Positions 16,016 through 22,367 of a DNA stretch of 22,367 bases are shown piece by piece. Both the position numbers and the translations under genes were made by a program. How positions within the stretch are numbered: the stretch's first letter is position 1; each line of letters starts with the position of its first letter. The notes beneath the pieces were generated by a model, which had not been told where the DNA came from, did not search any database, and saw only the letters and a program-made list of their open reading frames with translations. Origin of the DNA: Phytophthora sp. 'mugwort' (taxonomy: Eukaryota > Oomycota > Peronosporomycetes > Peronosporales > Peronosporaceae); contig JAUCEF010000057.1 in NCBI GenBank assembly GCA_033558025.1, positions 1 to 22,367 of the forward strand. Direction: 5' to 3'.

Positions 16016-16609
16016 TTAAAATATTTTACGTAATAAATACATTAAAGTATATATTGATTGAATATTTTTAGAATTCATTACTACAGGATAATTAATATTT
16101 TGTATAGTTTGACTTGTATTTACTAATGAAATAGTAGGAATTTTTAAAACAGAAAGTTCTTGATTTAAAAAAGTATCTTTTACAGAACTTTTTATAACTA
16201 AAATTAATTTAATTTCATTTTCTTTTAATAAATAATTAATTATCTTATTAAATGTTGTATTCATAATTTTATTAGTAATTAAACCATTTACCCATTCTTT
16301 TGTAAAAAAAATGATATTTGGATTTTTTTTTATAAAAGATGTAGTTAATAAAAATTTAATTTCATTATCATTCCCTATTATTAAAATTTTTTCATTTTTT
16401 TTTAATATAATTTTAGTTAAATTAAATATACGTTTTAAAAAAAATGAAACATTTTTTAAATTAATTATAGTATAATCATGTCTACTTCCAAATATAAAAG
16501 ATAATAATTCTTTATTTGTATCTATTAAAGATTCTCCATACATATTTTTTGATTTAAATAATAAATTTAATAAAATATTATTATGTTTTTTTTTTTTTTT
16601 TTGTATCAT
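16016..16609 (-). CDS. rps2: Ribosomal protein uS2
   Basis: uS2 joins the SSU body late in assembly. The 197-residue ORF is short but collinear with the family: YGESLIDTNKELLSFIFGSR, then HDYTIINLKNVSFFLKRIF (compare .m..YIfG.RngihIIdL.kT...l), then IIFFTKEWVNGLITN (compare ..RWlgGmLTN), and LSVLKIPTISLVNTSQTIQN with IQNINYPVVMNSK (compare E...L.IPvialvDTN.dP..idypIPgNDds). The bacterial coiled-coil insertion is missing, as is common in mitochondria. It lies 6 nt after rpl6 and 8 nt before rps4 on the same strand, the usual stramenopile rpl6-rps2-rps4 order. Confidence 0.9.
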   Translation of the reverse strand: MIQKKKKKHNNILLNLLFKSKNMYGESLIDTNKELLSFIFGSRHDYTIINLKNVSFFLKRIFNLTKIILKKNEKILIIGNDNEIKFLLTTSFIKKNPNIIFFTKEWVNGLITNKIMNTTFNKIINYLLKENEIKLILVIKSSVKDTFLNQELSVLKIPTISLVNTSQTIQNINYPVVMNSKNIQSIYTLMYLLRKIF

Positions 16610-16615
16610 ATTTAA

Positions 16616-17221
16616 TTATTTTTTACTTTTTTTTCCCTCTTTTTGTAAAATTTTTTCATTTTTTAATAATAAACCTTTTCCTTTATATGGTTCAGGTTTT
16701 TTATGATTTTTAATATAATGTACAAATTGATGTAAAAAAATATAATCGATACTACTAAAAATTAAAGTATTTGTTTGATTAATAATTTCAATATTTAATG
16801 GAATTGGAATTCTAATATTATGACTAAAACCTAATTTTAAAATTAAAGTATTATTTTCAATAAAAGCTTTAAAACCTATACCTTTTAATATTAAATTAAT
16901 TTTAAAACCTTGTAAAACACCTTTTATTTTTATTTTTATTAATTTATTGTATAAATTTAAAATACTTTTTTTTTTTTTATTTTTATTAACAATAATTAAT
17001 AATTTATTTTTTTTTATAAAAAAATATAAATCATTAATTATTGTTAAAGATAATAAACCTAAAGATGTTTCAAAAAAAATTATTTTATTATTACTATAAA
17101 TTTTTAAATCTGTTGGAAAAATAAAAGTTTTATCAATAAAAAATAAATTAATATTTCCTAAAGAACTTTTAAAAAAATTTTTATTTTTTAATTTAACATT
17201 TTTTTTTATTATTTTTATCAT
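16616..17221 (-). CDS. rpl6: Ribosomal protein uL6
   Basis: uL6 lies near the factor-binding site of the large subunit. The 201-residue ORF is slightly longer than the bacterial protein. The C-terminal half carries the recognisable second domain: GVLQGFKINLILKGIGFKAF (compare ...GvsegfeKkLel.GvGyrA), LILKLGFSHNIRIPIPLNIE (compare l.l.LGySHpv.....), and HYIKNHKKPEPYKGKGLLL, the strongly conserved R...kPePYKGKGi.y motif. The N-terminal half is A/T and Lys/Asn rich and less conserved. It is spaced 6 nt on each side from rps8 and rps2, matching the spc-operon order. Confidence 0.93.
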   Translation of the reverse strand: MIKIIKKNVKLKNKNFFKSSLGNINLFFIDKTFIFPTDLKIYSNNKIIFFETSLGLLSLTIINDLYFFIKKNKLLIIVNKNKKKKSILNLYNKLIKIKIKGVLQGFKINLILKGIGFKAFIENNTLILKLGFSHNIRIPIPLNIEIINQTNTLIFSSIDYIFLHQFVHYIKNHKKPEPYKGKGLLLKNEKILQKEGKKSKK

Positions 17222-17227
17222 AATTTT

Positions 17228-17608
17228 TTAAATAATTTTACAAATCAATTCACCACCAACATTTAATTTTTTAGCTTGTAAATCTGTTAAAATACCAATA
17301 GATGTTGAAAGAATATAAAATCCTGTTTTTTTTTTATATAAATCCTTATTAGCAATATATAAACGTTTTCCCGGTTTTGATAAACGTTTTATTTCAGTAA
17401 TAACTGCTTTATTTTTTCTATATTTTAAATAAATCTCTAATTGATTTTTGGAATTTATCTTATAACTTTTTATAAAACCTTCTTTAATTAAGATATTTAA
17501 AATATTTATACTTTGTTTTGATTTTTGTTGTACTATTTTTGATTTTTTTACTAAATAACCATTTTTTATTTTTGAAAATAAATTGGAAAGAGTATCTGTT
17601 ATAATCAT
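17228..17608 (-). CDS. rps8: Ribosomal protein uS8
   Basis: uS8 binds the central domain of SSU rRNA early in assembly. The 126-residue ORF has normal length. Motifs: TDTLSNLFSKIKNGYLVKKS (compare D.iadmLTRirNa...kk..v), NILIKEGFIKSYKI (compare il..EGyI), LKYRKNKAVITEIKRLSKPG followed by KRLYIANKDLY (compare ...i.gikRvSkPGlRvY), and the C-terminal STSIGILTDLQAKKLNVGGE (compare vSTskGvmtd..Ar....GGE). It sits between rps14 (7 nt) and rpl6 (6 nt). Confidence 0.95.
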   Translation of the reverse strand: MIITDTLSNLFSKIKNGYLVKKSKIVQQKSKQSINILNILIKEGFIKSYKINSKNQLEIYLKYRKNKAVITEIKRLSKPGKRLYIANKDLYKKKTGFYILSTSIGILTDLQAKKLNVGGELICKII

Positions 17609-17615
17609 AATTAAA

Positions 17616-17915
17616 TTACCAACTATATTTAGAAATACCGGGTAAAAACCCTTTTGATGCTAATTTACGTAATTGGATTCTGGATATTTTAAATAAACGA
17701 TAAATACTTTTAGAACGTCCAGTTAAAACACACACATTTTTAATTCTAGTAATTGATGAATTTTGATGGAAAAAAAACCACTTTTGTTGTAATTTCCATC
17801 TTAAATTTTTTTCAATATTTAAATTTTTTGAAAGAATTTTTAAAGTTAATCTATTTTTTTCAAAATTTTTAAATAAATTACGTTGTTTAATATTTTTTTT
17901 AATTTTTTTTTGCAT
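17616..17915 (-). CDS. rps14: Ribosomal protein uS14
   Basis: uS14 belongs to the SSU head. I place the start at the ATG at 17915 (MQKKIKKNIKQRNLFKNFEK), giving 99 residues, the normal length for zinc-free uS14. The frame is open further upstream, but that extension simply reads through trnA and trnK and is not protein. The C-terminal half has the signature RIKNVCVLTGRSKSIYRLFK, then ISRIQLRKLASKGFLPGISK and SW (compare R..nrC..TGRprgv.rkFglsRi.lRela..G.ipGl.kaSW). rps8 follows after 7 nt, and trnA ends 26 nt upstream, so tRNA excision probably creates the mRNA 5' end. Confidence 0.95.
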   Translation of the reverse strand: MQKKIKKNIKQRNLFKNFEKNRLTLKILSKNLNIEKNLRWKLQQKWFFFHQNSSITRIKNVCVLTGRSKSIYRLFKISRIQLRKLASKGFLPGISKYSW

Positions 17916-17941
17916 AAAATTATATTTAAGAAAGATAAATA

Positions 17942-18014
17942 TGGAGATAATCGGATTCGAACCGATAACATTATATTTGCAAAACATACTTTCTACCAGT
18001 TGAAATATATCCCC
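17942..18014 (-). tRNA. trnA(ugc): tRNA-Ala (anticodon UGC)
   Basis: The acceptor is GGGGATA/TATCTCC (one G-U) with discriminator A. The anticodon stem TATGT/ATATA with loop TTTGCAA gives UGC, and the T arm is ATCGG-TTCGAAT-CCGAT. It reads all GCN codons by wobble. It lies 2 nt from trnK. Confidence 0.93.
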
Positions 18015-18016
18015 AA

Positions 18017-18089
18017 TAAGTGTATTGGGATTTGAACCCAAGACCATCAGATTAAAAGTCCGGTGCTCTACCAGCTGAGCTATACACTT
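18017..18089 (-). tRNA. trnK(uuu): tRNA-Lys (anticodon UUU)
   Basis: The acceptor is AAGTGTA/TACACTT with discriminator A. The D arm is AGCTCAGCTGGTAGAGC, the anticodon loop CTTTTAA gives UUU, and the T arm is TTGGG-TTCAAAT-CCCAA. It reads AAA/AAG, very abundant codons in the ribosomal protein genes here. It lies between atp8 and trnA. Confidence 0.94.
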
Positions 18090-18099
18090 ATTTAAAAAA

Positions 18100-18492
18100 T
18101 TAATTAATTCTTATAAAAATTTTATTTAATAATAAAAATTTTTTATTTAAAATATAATTAATTTTTTGTTTTAATATTTTATTAAAAATTGAAGTTTTTT
18201 GTATTTTAATATTTTGATTTTTTTTATAAATAGATAATTTTTTTGTTATAAATAACTCAAAATTAAAACAAAAAGTTTTATAAGAATTATTAAAAAAATA
18301 AATAATATTATTTTTTTCAAAATTAATTTGATTTTTTTTTTTATTATCAAAAATTATTTTTTTTTTTCTAAATTTTAAATTATAACAAATTTTAGGTAAA
18401 AAAAAATAAGTAATAAAAAAATAAAAATTAAAAAAAAAAAATAAAAACCAAGAAACTTGATTAAAAAATGAAAATTGATCGAATTGTGGCAT
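18100..18492 (-). CDS. atp8: ATP synthase F0 subunit 8
   Basis: Atp8 is a small peripheral-stalk-associated subunit of the F0 part of ATP synthase. The N-terminus MPQFDQFSFFNQVSWFLFFF is the classic Atp8 signature (MPQLD.ftyf.Q.fW...f), with a single membrane helix at about residues 12-34. The remaining 95 residues are a Lys/Asn/Ile-rich hydrophilic tail of low conservation. At 130 residues it has the long form seen in plant and protist mitochondria. It lies between orf222 and trnK on the same strand, embedded in the ribosomal protein cluster. Confidence 0.88.
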   Translation of the reverse strand: MPQFDQFSFFNQVSWFLFFFFNFYFFITYFFLPKICYNLKFRKKKIIFDNKKKNQINFEKNNIIYFFNNSYKTFCFNFELFITKKLSIYKKNQNIKIQKTSIFNKILKQKINYILNKKFLLLNKIFIRIN

Positions 18493-18553
18493 AATTTTAT
18501 AATAAATTTTTATTTCTTCAACATATATTTTTCTTGAAAGAACACTTTTATTT

Positions 18554-19222
18554 TTATTTTATTTTAAAATTATTATTTTTTATTTTTTGATTTTGAATAA
18601 TAGTTTGAATATAAGAAAGTCTTGAAAATTCTTTTTTTGATTTTTTAAATATATTTAAATTATTAACTTTAAAATTTAAATATTTTAATTTATAACAATT
18701 AATTAAACGTGTTGAATTAATTCTTCTTTTATAGAAACCTTTTTTATTATATTTATTAAAATAAAATTTTTTTTTATAATTTAAAGCATTATTTAAATTA
18801 ATAGGTTTTATAGAAAAAATAAATCCTAAAATTGAAATAAAAATTTTTTTATTATTCCAATTTCCACCAAGTAAACGACCTTTTATTGAATTATTTTTTT
18901 TTATTAAAATATTTTGAAGCATTATTTTATTAAATTGATGTAATATATTATAAGTTAAATCATAATTAAATAATATAATATTTTCATATTTTATAGCAAT
19001 TGTTGAAATTTTATCTATTTTTATTAAAGTAAAAGGTAAATAAATGTTTTCATAATTATTAAATTCAATTACATAAGATTCTAAATTTAAATTATTAAAT
19101 AAAATTGGATTTTCAAATAAAATATTTTTTAATTTAAATTTTTTTTTTTTTAAATAATTATTTTTTAAAAATTGTTGATAATTTGATAAATTATTTGTTT
19201 TTTGTTTTTTTAATTTTTTCAT
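18554..19222 (-). CDS. orf222, candidate ribosomal protein S1-like (rps1)
   Basis: This 222-residue basic protein has no membrane segment. Its clearest feature is residues 112-140: SIKGRLLGGNWNNKKIFISI followed by LGFIFSIKP. This resembles the core of an S1/OB fold as found in mitochondrial Rps1 (a basic stretch, then .vkG.il...kgG..vai.G...flP.S). The region before it (about 50-110) is rich in beta-prone segments such as YLPFTLIKIDKISTIAIKYE. The region after it is Lys/Asn/Tyr rich, similar to the tails of mitochondrial Rps1. It sits between trnI(CAU) and atp8 inside a ribosomal protein cluster, supporting a ribosomal role. A divergent lineage-specific ribosomal protein is the main alternative; atp4 is unlikely without an N-terminal membrane helix. 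The Rps1 assignment is tentative. Confidence 0.5.
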   Translation of the reverse strand: MKKLKKQKTNNLSNYQQFLKNNYLKKKKFKLKNILFENPILFNNLNLESYVIEFNNYENIYLPFTLIKIDKISTIAIKYENIILFNYDLTYNILHQFNKIMLQNILIKKNNSIKGRLLGGNWNNKKIFISILGFIFSIKPINLNNALNYKKKFYFNKYNKKGFYKRRINSTRLINCYKLKYLNFKVNNLNIFKKSKKEFSRLSYIQTIIQNQKIKNNNFKIK

Positions 19223-19243
19223 TTAAAATAAAAATTTTTTAAT

Positions 19244-19317
19244 TAGGCCTAGTAGGATTTGAACCTACAACTATACCGTTATGAGCGGTATGCTCTAACC
19301 AATTAAACTATAAGCCT
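19244..19317 (-). tRNA. trnI(cau): tRNA-Ile (CAU anticodon, lysidine type)
   Basis: The acceptor is AGGCTTA/TAGGCCT with discriminator A. The anticodon stem TACCG/CGGTA with loop CTCATAA gives CAU, and the T arm is GTAGG-TTCAAAT-CCTAC. The body GGCTTATAGTTTAATTGGTT and the stem TACCGCTCATAACGGTA match the plant mitochondrial tRNA-Ile(CAU) closely, not a Met tRNA. C34 is expected to be converted to lysidine to read AUA, a frequent codon in this genome. Confidence 0.87.
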
Positions 19318-19319
19318 AA

Positions 19320-19724
19320 TTATTTATAAATAAATTTTGTTTTAACCGGCAATTTATTAGAACCCGCTTTTAAAACTTTTTTTGCATTTTCTAATGAAAT
19401 ACCGCTAATTTCATATAAAATTTGACCTTTTTTAACTTTAGCAACCCAAAAAGAAACAGCACCTTTTCCTTTACCCATACGATTTTCTGTAGGTTTTGCT
19501 GTTACAGGTGTATCTGGAAAAACACGAATCCAAAGAAATCCTAATCGTTTCATTTTTCGAATAATTATTCGACGAGTTGCTTCTATTTGTCTTGATGTTA
19601 AACGTGTTTCTTTTAAAACTTTAATAGCATATTTACCATAAACAATATTATTACCTTTTGTTGTTTTACCTGTAAGTTTACTTTTAAATTGTTTTTTATA
19701 TTTAGTTTTTTTTGGAAATAACAT
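19320..19724 (-). CDS. rpl16: Ribosomal protein uL16
   Basis: uL16 helps place tRNA at the A and P sites of the large subunit. The 134-residue ORF is full length and well conserved: MLFPKKTKYKKQFKSKLTG, SRQIEATRRIIIRKMKRLGF (compare ..QiEAaRra..R..kR.G), LWIRVFPDTPVTAKPTENRM and GKGKGAVSFWVAKVKKGQIL (compare iWirvFPd.pvt.KP.e.RMGkGKG...yWva.vkpG.ilfEi.gv). Its start overlaps the end of rps3 by 23 nt in another frame, suggesting translational coupling. trnI(CAU) begins right after its stop. Confidence 0.97.
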   Translation of the reverse strand: MLFPKKTKYKKQFKSKLTGKTTKGNNIVYGKYAIKVLKETRLTSRQIEATRRIIIRKMKRLGFLWIRVFPDTPVTAKPTENRMGKGKGAVSFWVAKVKKGQILYEISGISLENAKKVLKAGSNKLPVKTKFIYK

Positions 19725-20532
19725 AATTAGTATTTTTAATTCTTTGTTTTTTTAAAAATTTAGAATTTAATGTAGTTTTTAGTGGTTTAAAAAAAATCCA
19801 TAATTTAATACTACAAATACCCGATGGTGTTTTAAATTCATTAAAATGATATTTAATATCATATTCTAAAGTATTTAATGGTATTTTTCCTTTTTGAAAA
19901 ATTAGTTTTTTTTTACGTTTTGATTTATTTAAACGACCTTTAAATTGTAAACGATAACCAATAAAATTAGAAAATATTTTAAAAAATTCTTGAAGCATAT
20001 TATCAATATTATTAATAAATTTTTTATGTGTTTTTTTTTTTTCTAATGTTTGTTTAATATAAAAAGTTATAATATTTATATTTTTAGTATAAAAAGCATA
20101 ACTAAAATTATAAATCATTTTTTTAACATTTTTATTAATTCGATTATTTTTTCTTATTTTATCAAAAATTCTTTTTAAATTTTTTCGTAATTTAATTAAT
20201 TCAAAAAATTGGACATTTTTGATAAATAATTTAATATTATTATTAATATAATATATATTTAAATATTTAATAATTTGATTATAAGATAATTTATAATATT
20301 TTTTTGCATTTTTTTGAATATAAACATATATATTTATATTATTTGATGTTTTTACTATATTTATATCTATTAATTTTAAATTTTTATAATTAAAAATATT
20401 TTGAAAATATTTTTTAATTTCTAAATCAAAATGCAATAAATTAGAATACTCATTATTATTAACAATCCATTGGGAATCCCAATTTTTTTTTTTATTTAAT
20501 CTTAAACTAATTGGTATAATTTTTTGACCCAT
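19702..20532 (-). CDS. rps3: Ribosomal protein uS3
   Basis: uS3 forms the mRNA entry channel on the SSU head. The 276-residue ORF starts MGQKIIPISLRLNKKKNWDS (compare MGQKi.P.glRlgi...W.S.Wf). The C-terminal domain is recognisable: IGYRLQFKGRLNKSKRKKK (compare .G..i...GRl.g..R...), then GKIPLNTLEYDIKYHFNEFK and TPSGICSIKLWIF (compare G.iPl.tl.a.Idyg...a.T.yG..gvKvWif). The middle is A/T-driven, Ile/Asn/Lys rich and poorly conserved, as often in mitochondria. It is spaced 3 nt from rps19 and overlaps rpl16 by 23 nt. Confidence 0.93.
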   Translation of the reverse strand: MGQKIIPISLRLNKKKNWDSQWIVNNNEYSNLLHFDLEIKKYFQNIFNYKNLKLIDINIVKTSNNINIYVYIQKNAKKYYKLSYNQIIKYLNIYYINNNIKLFIKNVQFFELIKLRKNLKRIFDKIRKNNRINKNVKKMIYNFSYAFYTKNINIITFYIKQTLEKKKTHKKFINNIDNMLQEFFKIFSNFIGYRLQFKGRLNKSKRKKKLIFQKGKIPLNTLEYDIKYHFNEFKTPSGICSIKLWIFFKPLKTTLNSKFLKKQRIKNTNYVISKKN

Positions 20533-20535
20533 AAT

Positions 20536-20772
20536 TTATTTTTTTTTTTTATATATATGTTTTTTTCGTGTATTAATAAATTCACCAAATTTAAAACCAA
20601 TCATTTTATCATTTATTTCCAAATTAATAAATATTTTACCATTATAAATACTTACAGAATGATTACTATATTCAGGTAATATTGTTAAATTTTTATTAGT
20701 TATTTTTATCCATTGTTTTTTTTTTAATAAATTAACTTTAAAAAATGGACCTTTATATTTACTTCTAGACAT
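20536..20772 (-). CDS. rps19: Ribosomal protein uS19
   Basis: uS19 is part of the SSU head near the A site. The 78-residue ORF is close to the usual length and contains MSRSKYKGPFFKVNLLKK (compare M.RS.kKgpfvd..Ll.k), ILPEYSNHSVSIYNGKIF (compare i.P.fvg.t..vyNGk.f) and INDKMIGFKFGEFINTRK (compare .t.dMiGhklGEFa.TRk). It sits 3 nt from both rpl2 and rps3, in conserved S10-operon order. Confidence 0.96.
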   Translation of the reverse strand: MSRSKYKGPFFKVNLLKKKQWIKITNKNLTILPEYSNHSVSIYNGKIFINLEINDKMIGFKFGEFINTRKKHIYKKKK

Positions 20773-20775
20773 AAT

Positions 20776-21582
20776 TTATTTAATAATTAATTTTTTTTTT
20801 GTTTTTTTACGTGTAGGCTTTCCTTTAGTTATTTTACCTTGTGGTGTTACAGAAGGTCGCCCTCCACTTGTTTTACCCTCACCACCACCATGTGGATGAT
20901 CGACAGGATTTTTTGCTACACCACGTACAGAAGGTCGTCTATTTAACCAACGTGAACGCCCAGCTTTACCTAATTTAATTTTTTTATGATTAATATTAGA
21001 TACAACACCTAATGTTGCATAACAAGTTAATAAAATTAATTTTAATTCACCAGAATTTAAACGAATTCGAGCGTATTTATTATCAATTTTTTGAATTAAT
21101 TGTGCAGATGTTCCAGCACTTCTTATTAATTTTCCTCTAGATTTTGGATATAAACTAATATTATGAATTAAACTACCAATTGGTATATTTTGTAATGGTA
21201 AAGCATTACCTACTTTTAATTCAGCATTAGGTGAACTTTTTATATATTGATTAATTTTTAAACCTTCCGGTGCTAAAATTAAATAAGATTTAGAATTGTT
21301 TTTAATATAAGCGATATTTGCGGAACGATTAGGATCATATAAAATTTTAATAATATAACCTTCAATATTTTTAGATCTATTAAAATCAATTATTCTATAT
21401 AAACGTTTATGTCCACCACCGCGATGTTTTATAGTTATTTTACCTTGATTATTTTTACCATTAGCACGTTGAAAACCTTTTGTTAAAGATTTAATTTTAA
21501 AAATTTTAGTTAAATTATCTTTTTTTAATAAAAATGTTTGACGTTGTGATGGTGTTATAGGTTTTATTTTTTTTTCTATCAT
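20776..21582 (-). CDS. rpl2: Ribosomal protein uL2
   Basis: uL2 supports the peptidyl-transferase centre. The 268-residue ORF is full length and strongly conserved: GKITIKHRGGGHKRLYRIID (compare G.iT.RhrGGGhKr.YR.iDf.R), IEGYIIKILYDPNRSANIAY (compare ..i.YDPNRsa.iAl), SIGSLIHNISLYP-type Ile-rich core, RSAGTSAQLIQKIDNKYARI (compare RsAGt.aq.......va.vrL.SGE.r), and at the C-terminus GVAKNPVDHPHGGGEGKTSG (compare RGvAMNPvDHPHGGGEGr...GR). It is the first gene of the minus-strand cluster, diverging from rps13 across 28 bp. Confidence 0.98.
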   Translation of the reverse strand: MIEKKIKPITPSQRQTFLLKKDNLTKIFKIKSLTKGFQRANGKNNQGKITIKHRGGGHKRLYRIIDFNRSKNIEGYIIKILYDPNRSANIAYIKNNSKSYLILAPEGLKINQYIKSSPNAELKVGNALPLQNIPIGSLIHNISLYPKSRGKLIRSAGTSAQLIQKIDNKYARIRLNSGELKLILLTCYATLGVVSNINHKKIKLGKAGRSRWLNRRPSVRGVAKNPVDHPHGGGEGKTSGGRPSVTPQGKITKGKPTRKKTKKKLIIK

Positions 21583-21610
21583 TTTATATGGTATATAGAT
21601 AAAATCTATT
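21583..21610. promoter_or_regulatory. 28-bp divergent intergenic region between rpl2 and rps13
   Basis: The only sequence between two divergently oriented gene starts. It contains an ATAGAT-AAA-ATCTAT hairpin (21595-21609) directly before the rps13 ATG. Promoters for the two units, if located here, must be very compact or lie inside the genes. Position is the only evidence. Confidence 0.35.
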
Positions 21611-22024
21611 ATGTTATATATTTTTAATAAAACAATTTCAGATTCAAAAAGTATTTTATATTCATTAACTATATTATATGGTATTAATGAATTTCAATCC
21701 AAGAAAATTTGTAAAAATATAGGAATTAATCCTCAAATCACCCTTAATAAACTTAAAAACAACCATGTAAACCGACTGGTTAATTATATTAATAAAAATT
21801 TAAAAGTTGAACAACTTTTAAAAAAAATTAAAACTGAAAGATTAAATGAATTAGTAGAAATTAAAAGTAATCGTGGAATTAGACAAAGTCAGGGATTACC
21901 TGTTAGAGGACAACGTACTCATACAAATTCAAAAACATCTAAAAAATTAAAAAAAATTTTTATTCAAAAACGTATTTCACGTAATAAACGACCATTTAAA
22001 AGTCAAAAAAAAAAAAAAAGATAA
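21611..22024 (+). CDS. rps13: Ribosomal protein uS13
   Basis: uS13 contacts the P-site tRNA and forms subunit bridges in the SSU head. The 137-residue ORF contains LTILYGINEFQSKKICKNIG (compare L..iyGIG...a..i....gi), LNELVEIKSNRGIRQSQGLP (compare l..l..i...RG.RH..gLP) and the universal RNA-binding core VRGQRTHTNSKTSK (compare VRGQRT.tNaRT.kg). A Lys-rich tail of about 25 residues follows. The start at 21611 places the family's usual N-terminus (IFNKTISDSKSILYSLT). rps11 follows after 12 nt on the same strand, the alpha-operon order rps13-rps11. Confidence 0.93.
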   Translation: MLYIFNKTISDSKSILYSLTILYGINEFQSKKICKNIGINPQITLNKLKNNHVNRLVNYINKNLKVEQLLKKIKTERLNELVEIKSNRGIRQSQGLPVRGQRTHTNSKTSKKLKKIFIQKRISRNKRPFKSQKKKKR

Positions 22025-22036
22025 AGTTATTATTCT

Positions 22037-22367
22037 ATGAATAAAAATAAATATAATTTTAAAAATAAATTTAAAAAAAAAATAAATTTAAAAAAAAAAA
22101 ATCCTTTAATTTTAACAAATTTACATATTACAGCAAATTTAAAAAATACTATTATAAGTTTAACAACTTATAAAGGAAATCTTTTAAAACAATGGTCTAC
22201 AAAATCATTAAAAAAAACACGTTTTAAAAAAAATACACCATATAATGTTCAATTAATTGTATATAAAATTAATAAATATCTTCAATTAAAAAAAATAAAA
22301 AAATTAAAAATTTATTTACATGGTACTGGTTTAGGTCGATATAATGTTTTAAAAAATATAAAAAATA
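22037..22367 (+). CDS. rps11: Ribosomal protein uS11, 5' part (cut by window end)
   Basis: uS11 lines the mRNA exit side of the SSU platform. From the ATG at 22037 the frame stays open to the window end (110 codons). After a Lys/Asn-rich leader of about 25 residues it reads LTNLHITANLKNTIISLTTY (compare .gi.hI.at.NNTivtiTd), then KGNLLKQWSTKSLKKTRFKK (compare .Gn...wss.g..gfkgsrk), NTPYNVQLI (compare sTpyAaq.a) and IYLHGTGLGRYNVLKNI (compare v.v.G.G.GR..a.r.l). The N-terminal extension is longer than in bacteria. It continues beyond the window. Confidence 0.92.
   Translation, partial: MNKNKYNFKNKFKKKINLKKKNPLILTNLHITANLKNTIISLTTYKGNLLKQWSTKSLKKTRFKKNTPYNVQLIVYKINKYLQLKKIKKLKIYLHGTGLGRYNVLKNIKN

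Noticed and set aside
17916..18047. N-terminal extension of rps14
   Set aside because: The open frame upstream of the ATG at 17915 translates tRNA-Ala and tRNA-Lys sequence; the uS14 homology and normal length start at 17915.

Overview
The window is a piece of a mitochondrial genome from a protist, most likely a stramenopile (heterokont). It is strongly A+T rich. It carries respiratory-chain genes (atp1 end, nad5, nad6, cox1, cox2, atp8), nearly bacterial-sized small and large rRNA genes, a large set of bacterial-type ribosomal protein genes (rps2, 3, 4, 8, 11, 13, 14, 19; rpl2, 5, 6, 14, 16) and 13 tRNA genes. The code looks standard: Trp is TGG where checked, and the Trp tRNA has a CCA anticodon. 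The rpl16-atp8-rps14-rps8-rpl6-rps2-rps4 order, atp1, nad5-nad6-trnR and a 32-codon ORF between cox2 and cox1 fit stramenopiles, with the last point recalling oomycetes. This placement is inference from gene content and order; no phylogeny was done.

Layout: (1) 1-3670, plus strand: 3' end of atp1, nad5, nad6, trnR(UCU). (2) 3671-4081: gene-poor spacer ending in a strong hairpin where plus- and minus-strand units converge. (3) 4082-7881, minus strand: trnW, a roughly 590-nt spacer, cox2, a tiny TatA-like ORF, cox1, and an unidentified membrane-protein ORF (orf137). (4) 7914-10720, minus: trnG(GCC), unidentified orf186, trnG(UCC), trnY, a repeat-rich spacer and rns. (5) 10733-14770, minus: rnl, five tRNAs, rpl14, rpl5. 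(6) 14791-21582, minus: the S10/spc-like ribosomal protein cluster rpl2-rps19-rps3-rpl16-trnI-orf222(rps1-like)-atp8-trnK-trnA-rps14-rps8-rpl6-rps2-rps4, then orf250. (7) 21611-22367, plus: rps13 and the start of rps11, divergent from rpl2 across 28 bp.

How it fits together: the minus strand from rpl2 to orf137 reads as one long co-oriented array in which tRNAs and rRNAs punctuate protein genes, so polycistronic transcription with tRNA processing is likely. The products serve mitochondrial translation and oxidative phosphorylation.

The most unusual items are: a split rps4, in which the S4 RNA-binding domain ends at a stop codon and the uS4-like C-terminal tail sits on a second ORF behind 24 tandem hexapeptides; a 32-residue TatA-like ORF hidden between cox2 and cox1; a promoter-like decanucleotide array upstream of rns; and two acidic membrane-protein ORFs of unknown function.
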